This document shows, piece after piece, positions 55,701 through 62,100 of a stretch of 64,000 nucleotides of DNA. The stretch's first letter is position 1; each line of letters starts with the position of its first letter. Both the position numbers and the translations under genes were made by a program. The notes beneath the pieces are model-generated. The model had not been told where the DNA came from, did no database searches, and worked only from the letters and a program-made list of their open reading frames with translations. Source of the DNA: Paralvinella palmiformis (taxonomy: Eukaryota; Annelida; Polychaeta; Terebellida; Alvinellidae); assembly GCA_025642065.1 (NCBI GenBank), contig JAODUP010000011.1:124001-188000 (forward strand), given 5' to 3'.

Positions 55701-58700
55701 ATCTTGTACTATCACGGCTATGTTTTATTTTTCAACTGAATTAATGTCCTGCTTTAACAGACTTCTTTATCTGCTGTTGAGCTAAGACAAATTCATAAAT
55801 CACTTTGACATGAGCAATTTTATCTTGAAAGAATAGTTGCTTTCATTTTTCCCAAAACAACAAGTTTCAGAAATCTCAACCAAAACCATAAAAATACTCT
55901 GAAAGTCAGTAAGAAATGAAAACAGCATTGAAAATCAAGCATTTTCAAAGTCAAAACTAGTCCAGATGAACTGAAATATTTGAAAATCCAGAAAGATTAA
56001 CAGTAACAGGCCTAATAATTGTCAAATGATGGCTTGACTTCAATCAAATATATACAATTATACTGCACTAAGTAATCTTTTCCATTCTGTTCATAGCTTC
56101 AAACATGTTACTGTAGAAAAAAAAGAGACAAACAGCATCATGACAACACTTACTCCATTGCTATATCACGGTTTTCTCCCCAGGCAAAGCAATGACCAAA
56201 CTGCGAGTCAGCAAATTCATGCAGGCCACCAGAGGCACTGACACTGAAGTAGCCCCAGACATTCTTACTGCTCCGGAAGTTTAGCTCCTGCACTGTGCCA
56301 GCACTAGGCTTAAAACCCTGAAGCAGATAATAATGTTCAGTAATGAAATTTTGGAGCATACTGATCACACAGAAAACCTAAGCAAATCTAATATAGACAA
56401 ACAGTACATAAAATTGACTCATCTAGAGCAAATTTATACAGCATGTAGTTACATAGGTATATAACATAAATATTTATTGGGCAGCAGAAATTTAGTACAG
56501 CTACTAAGAATGTTTTATTATACTATATAAAGCTGCAGATATGACAGTTCTGTTTCAGGCTGTGCCAAATAAGCGACAGCCTGGGGATACTCCCCGAACT
56601 ACAAGCAAGTTCTGTTAACAAACCATGTTACTTACAAATCTATAATCTACACACATGCACACACAAACACACACACACACATATGGACAAACACACACAC
56701 ACCATCAACATACAGTATACTTTTCTTGCTGAAAGCAATTGCTTAAAAGCATTTGATCTTTTGACAAAAATGTAATTTGATCATAGACACAACTAATTGT
56801 AGTATACTGACATATTCGGCCAACTTCTCTAAAGCTGAATGTTTCATGATACACAAAGCAATACCATTATGACTTATTTGCACTGTACAATGCATACTAA
56901 TCAGTATTCGGGAAAAGATTCCATAATTATACAGTTACTTAACACTAACCTCGTCAGGATTCTCACTCGTGATCCGAGCAGCTATAACAGCACCTTTAGG
57001 GACTGGCTTATGAGGTGGATTTAAAAAGTCAATCTTTGAATCGCCCCATGGTTCTTCACCATAATAAACACGGATGTCCTTGATGCGATGTAATGGAATA
57101 CCCATAGCTACCTGTAATGAGCAAAAAATAATGCATAGTGATGTTAGGAATATAAAAGTCAACCATACGACAGACAGATGATGATAATATCACCAAAAAA
57201 GTTGTATAAATTAGAGTATCTTATACTATGATACCTGAATGACGTAAGTACAACATATTTACTTGTGTTACTCATAAGTGTTATCCAAATTCATTTATAT
57301 TTATAAATCATTAAATAATTTTCACATCCAATTTTGCATGCCTTTAAGTTTGTGTAATGTGAAATATGTTTAGAATGTCAACTAAGAGTAATTAGCCGAT
57401 ACAAAATATCTTCCCCACCAACATATTGCTAACTCAGCATTATGAAGACTGAGAACTTTCACTGATTCTGCTCCTACCTGTATTTGAGCAGCTGGTAGAT
57501 TGATATCTGTCACCATTTCTGTACAAGGATGTTCTACTTGAAGACGTGGATTTAACTCGAGGAAAAAGAAGCTCTCATCTTCATCATTATACAAGTACTC
57601 CACAGTACCAGCACTGACATATCCCACCATATGAGCAAGCTGTACAGCTGCCTAATAATTGAAGAAAACAAATTTGTCATAATGCAAGTCTTCACGCAAC
57701 AACTTCATTATAATACAACACCAATCAAGACTCCAAACAACAATCTATATTCTGCCAGTTAAAATCAGTAAGATGTATTATAATAAACACTAATTACCAT
57801 ATCAAACCTGACATAAATTCACTTCTCTACTCCACATACAAGTTAATATTATGTGACACAGTGCTGTAATATAGTGATGTTAATAGCTTAGTACATCATG
57901 CTAAATTAATCTCACTTGCTTTACTAAATGTACACTATTTTTGTTATTAAGCCATCTGCTTATTGTTTTGGTGTAACTGTAAATCTGATTAGAGATGTAG
58001 ATAGGTAGTATACATTGTGTGATGCTTCATTTATTGTCTGGAATTTTATATTTGATGTGTAGGTTCTTGGATGCGAGGTTTACAATCAGCACTGACAAAT
58101 ACCATCAACATTCCAACAACTGCTTAAATAGCACAAGCTTTTAAAGCATTCCAACAACTATAATATATGATAAGTTATAAAGTATTCTAACCACTGGTCA
58201 TAGATCACAAGTTTTTAAAGTATTAAAACAACTGGTCATATAGTGTTGACTCTTCAATGATTATCAAATAGTTTGGAAAGTTTTACCCTTTTATTAAAAT
58301 GAGGACTAAACATTCAATTATTGGGACAATAATATGTCTATAACCAGAACTGAGCATGTAGATTGCATCACCTTAATTGAAGTTTAACATTTCTCAACAT
58401 CAAGTAAAATCAGTTGTTGACTGTTCAATGAAGTCCAATACATTTAAGTCCTGTTGCTTACCCGTTCCATTTCTTCCTGTACTTCAGGCCTGGCAATGGT
58501 GACTGGAGCCTCTTCAATAATCTTCTGGTGTCGTCTCTGTATAGAACAATCTCTGCCAAACAGTGATATGGCATTACCATACTTGTCAGCCAGTAGCTGT
58601 ACCTCAAGGTGGCGTGCATTGGAAGCCAGCTTCATGATAAATATTGGCGATCCTGGGATTTCTGTCTGCACCTATAAGGTAAAATGAAATACTGTTGTTT

Positions 58701-59062
58701 TATCTGGTACTTTTAGTATGCTAAATCTGCCAGAAATTCAAAATGGCATTTAGGTGAAATGACCTCCAGACACAGGTTAGGTAAAATTTAAACCTAGAGG
58801 TCTGTAGCCAAGACCACTACCAACTTAGCCACAGACAGCATTATGAATGTTACAAACATATACTTTTAGGTTAGGCACTGGCATAAAGTCCCAAGTTACA
58901 TGTACATTTTAATATAAATATTTAAAGAGACCATATCACCGCATGTAAAACAGCTGACCAGGATTTGTTTCTATAAATTTATATTATATAATTTTTCTCC
59001 TCAAAATTGCAAGTAAAAGAAAGGTAACCAATTATAGACTGTGTCTCCAATAAGACTCCTCC

Positions 59063-59110
<48 letters not shown>

Positions 59111-62100
59111 TTGCTATAACTAGTGGTAGCCTTTAAATAACAAGTTTAGTTTTTTGTTGTATTCTTTTATATTTGTTTTGGGGATTGACATATATTAAGT
59201 TGACTAGGCAAACAAACTTATTTAAATAATGAACAAACTGTTACATAAATGCCTTTGAACATTTTGTTTTACATTTTGAAGAAAAAAAACCCAGTAAAAC
59301 TTCTCTTTTATAGATAACTTCATACCAAATCTGATATTTTTAGAATTATAAATGTATCTCCACTAATAAACCTCATGCTATATACCTGTCTAAACAGATT
59401 AGGAAATTCCTCACTGTTGCAAGCTTTGCGGATACCCTTACCACCTCCTCCTTCTGAGGCTTTGATCATGACAGGGAATCCAATCTCTTTGGCAGCTGTA
59501 AGGCCTTCATCTATATTCTTCACACAGCCACACTGATAGAGTTCATCGGGTACAGTTATGGGATTTCCAGACATGTTTTCACTCTCCCATTCTATAGCTA
59601 CGCCTGATAGGATAAAATAAATTATCATTTAAAGTTAAACAAAATGCCATTCTTACTTTTCAGTTTGATCCATTTTTTATAAATTTATCGTGGTTTGTTC
59701 ATACAAAATAACTATTAAAATACCCTCTCCAAAATAATTATCTAAATAAATTTTAACCATACCCAAAATAATGTTATTTTACTGTGCTACCATTTGGTGT
59801 GTCAAATTATCAAATCATGTACTGTATCCATACAATCTGTGTTATTCATGTTGATATATCTGAACGTGAACTCACTCAATATTATTTAGCTTGTGGCAAA
59901 TAATTTACTTTAATGCATGAAACAAAGATATGATAAGGAGCAAGAAAAAATCGTGGAAATATTTCCAGGTGCAATAAAAATGTATGCACTGATCTGTTTG
60001 ACCAAATTCCTGTTAACCAGAAAAAGCACATTCTTGATAACAAAATAAATTAACGTGTCTAATCATCTTCAATGTGGCCAAATACGTATATTTGGTATGA
60101 ATAACACATAATGGTCAGCACGTTGGTGAAAATGTTTGACTTGTCTAATATTGAAGCCAATAAGCACAAATTTTAAACCATTGTCAGAAATCTCCAAACA
60201 TAATTATTTTTTTAACTCACAATGAGAACATGACTAGTAACAGGTTAGGTGGGAATTAGAATTAAGATGATACAAAATTATGTGGTTGAAATCACTTTCC
60301 TCATCAGGGAGACTATAACCATTGTTCAGTTTTTTAAAAGGTAAAAATATCCATCTAAAACATTTAGCTAAATAATTTCATGACATTAGACCAAAATTTA
60401 AACCTGCTGTACCTATATTTTACTATCTGTAGAGTGTAGATTATCAGGAGCAATATTTATATTCTGTGGTCTTTATGCTAGATAATACATGTTAGTGCTG
60501 TACCAAGATAATCCATTGTTACCCATATGTTGTTATGTTATAAATTATTATTAGTCACTCCTGCTGTACCTGAACCACTCCAAGGTAGTGTTGGTACTCC
60601 TGCAGTCTGAGCCACTATAGATGAAGCTATTTTGTCTCCTAATGCCCACATGGCATTTTCTGGGGGACCTGTAAATATAAAACATGTGATCATTTGTTAC
60701 AGTATGACTTGCTAATTAAATGACTACTCGCTATGTGTCATATAATGGTCATTTGATTATTGAAGTATAATGATGCTGAAACAAAGTTTTATTGTGCTAC
60801 AGCCATACCATGTCAACCTTTACTTCTTTCCCTTTAATTTCCAACTTTTTTTACTTCCCTTTAATCTATCTTTATGTTACTGGATGTTCTAATTTCCCCC
60901 ATTATCATATGGCCTATAAATGCTGTTTTTCCTTTTTGTAATTTGGCTAATGACAATTCTTTTTTGTTCAGCACCTTATATACCAGCATTATCAGACCAT
61001 TATAAATAAGAGCAATCTATGTGCCTAAAATAACATTCTTTAGTGATAATCCACCAAAAATAGATCTGTAACCAGAGAAATAGCCTTTCTCTACTCCAGT
61101 GACAGAAGCAAATATAAAGATTATTTAATAGACAGGAAGGTATTTTCCCATTAAACCCCAAACAAACAATATCATATATCAAACTCTATCATTTATCAAT
61201 CAGTTCAACATACCTATGAAAATTAAGCCATTCTTGTGCAGCAGCTCTGGTAAATGTGGGTTCTCCGAGGCATGTCCCCAGCCAGCCCAAACTGCCTGGA
61301 AAACACATATAACTAGTTATCACAATCAAAGGAATTATACTTTTCAAGTCACACACAAACTACATTAAAACAACTAGTCTAAGAACCTGTAAAAAAGGCT
61401 TATTCCCCAAGGAGTATTACATGTTCTAAACACCAAGATAAAATATGTAATTCTGCAATATTTCATAGCATTTTTCAAACTGTAAGCATTTTACATCACA
61501 ACAATGAATTTTTATGTGAGATTAATAAAAAACTAAAATAATCATATATTGATTTACCAATGAACATTTTCTTCAGTAATGTGTCACGAAGCATTATATA
61601 AGTTACACGGATCACTGCACAATCCTAAAATGCATTGCATAGTCTAAATGTACATGAGGATGCATGCATCTATTTTTGTGTGAGGATGAGTGCGTCTATC
61701 TTGTCATTTATGTTTGTTGATTTAGTTAATAAACTATTCTGACAACTTTAATCAATTAACTGGCTACATAATTCCAATTCTTTTAAGTTTAAAGTCTAAA
61801 ATACAACAATAAGTCTCATAGTTGTAGAACTTATCTTCTTCTTTCTAATAAGTACAAAATCCAAACTTGGATATTGCATACTGGTGCACTAGTGAGAATG
61901 GTGGTGGTGTGCCTCTACAAATTTAAGTTGTGCATGGTGTATGGCTATATACAAGGTATATCAGCACACATGCGTGAAAAAAAACTCATGTATGTTTAGA
62001 CCTCAGTACTAAAGATATGGGAATTAGACTAATGCTATTAAAACTATAACTCATCTAACCGGAAATAAAAACATATGCATGCACATAATGGCATGGGTCT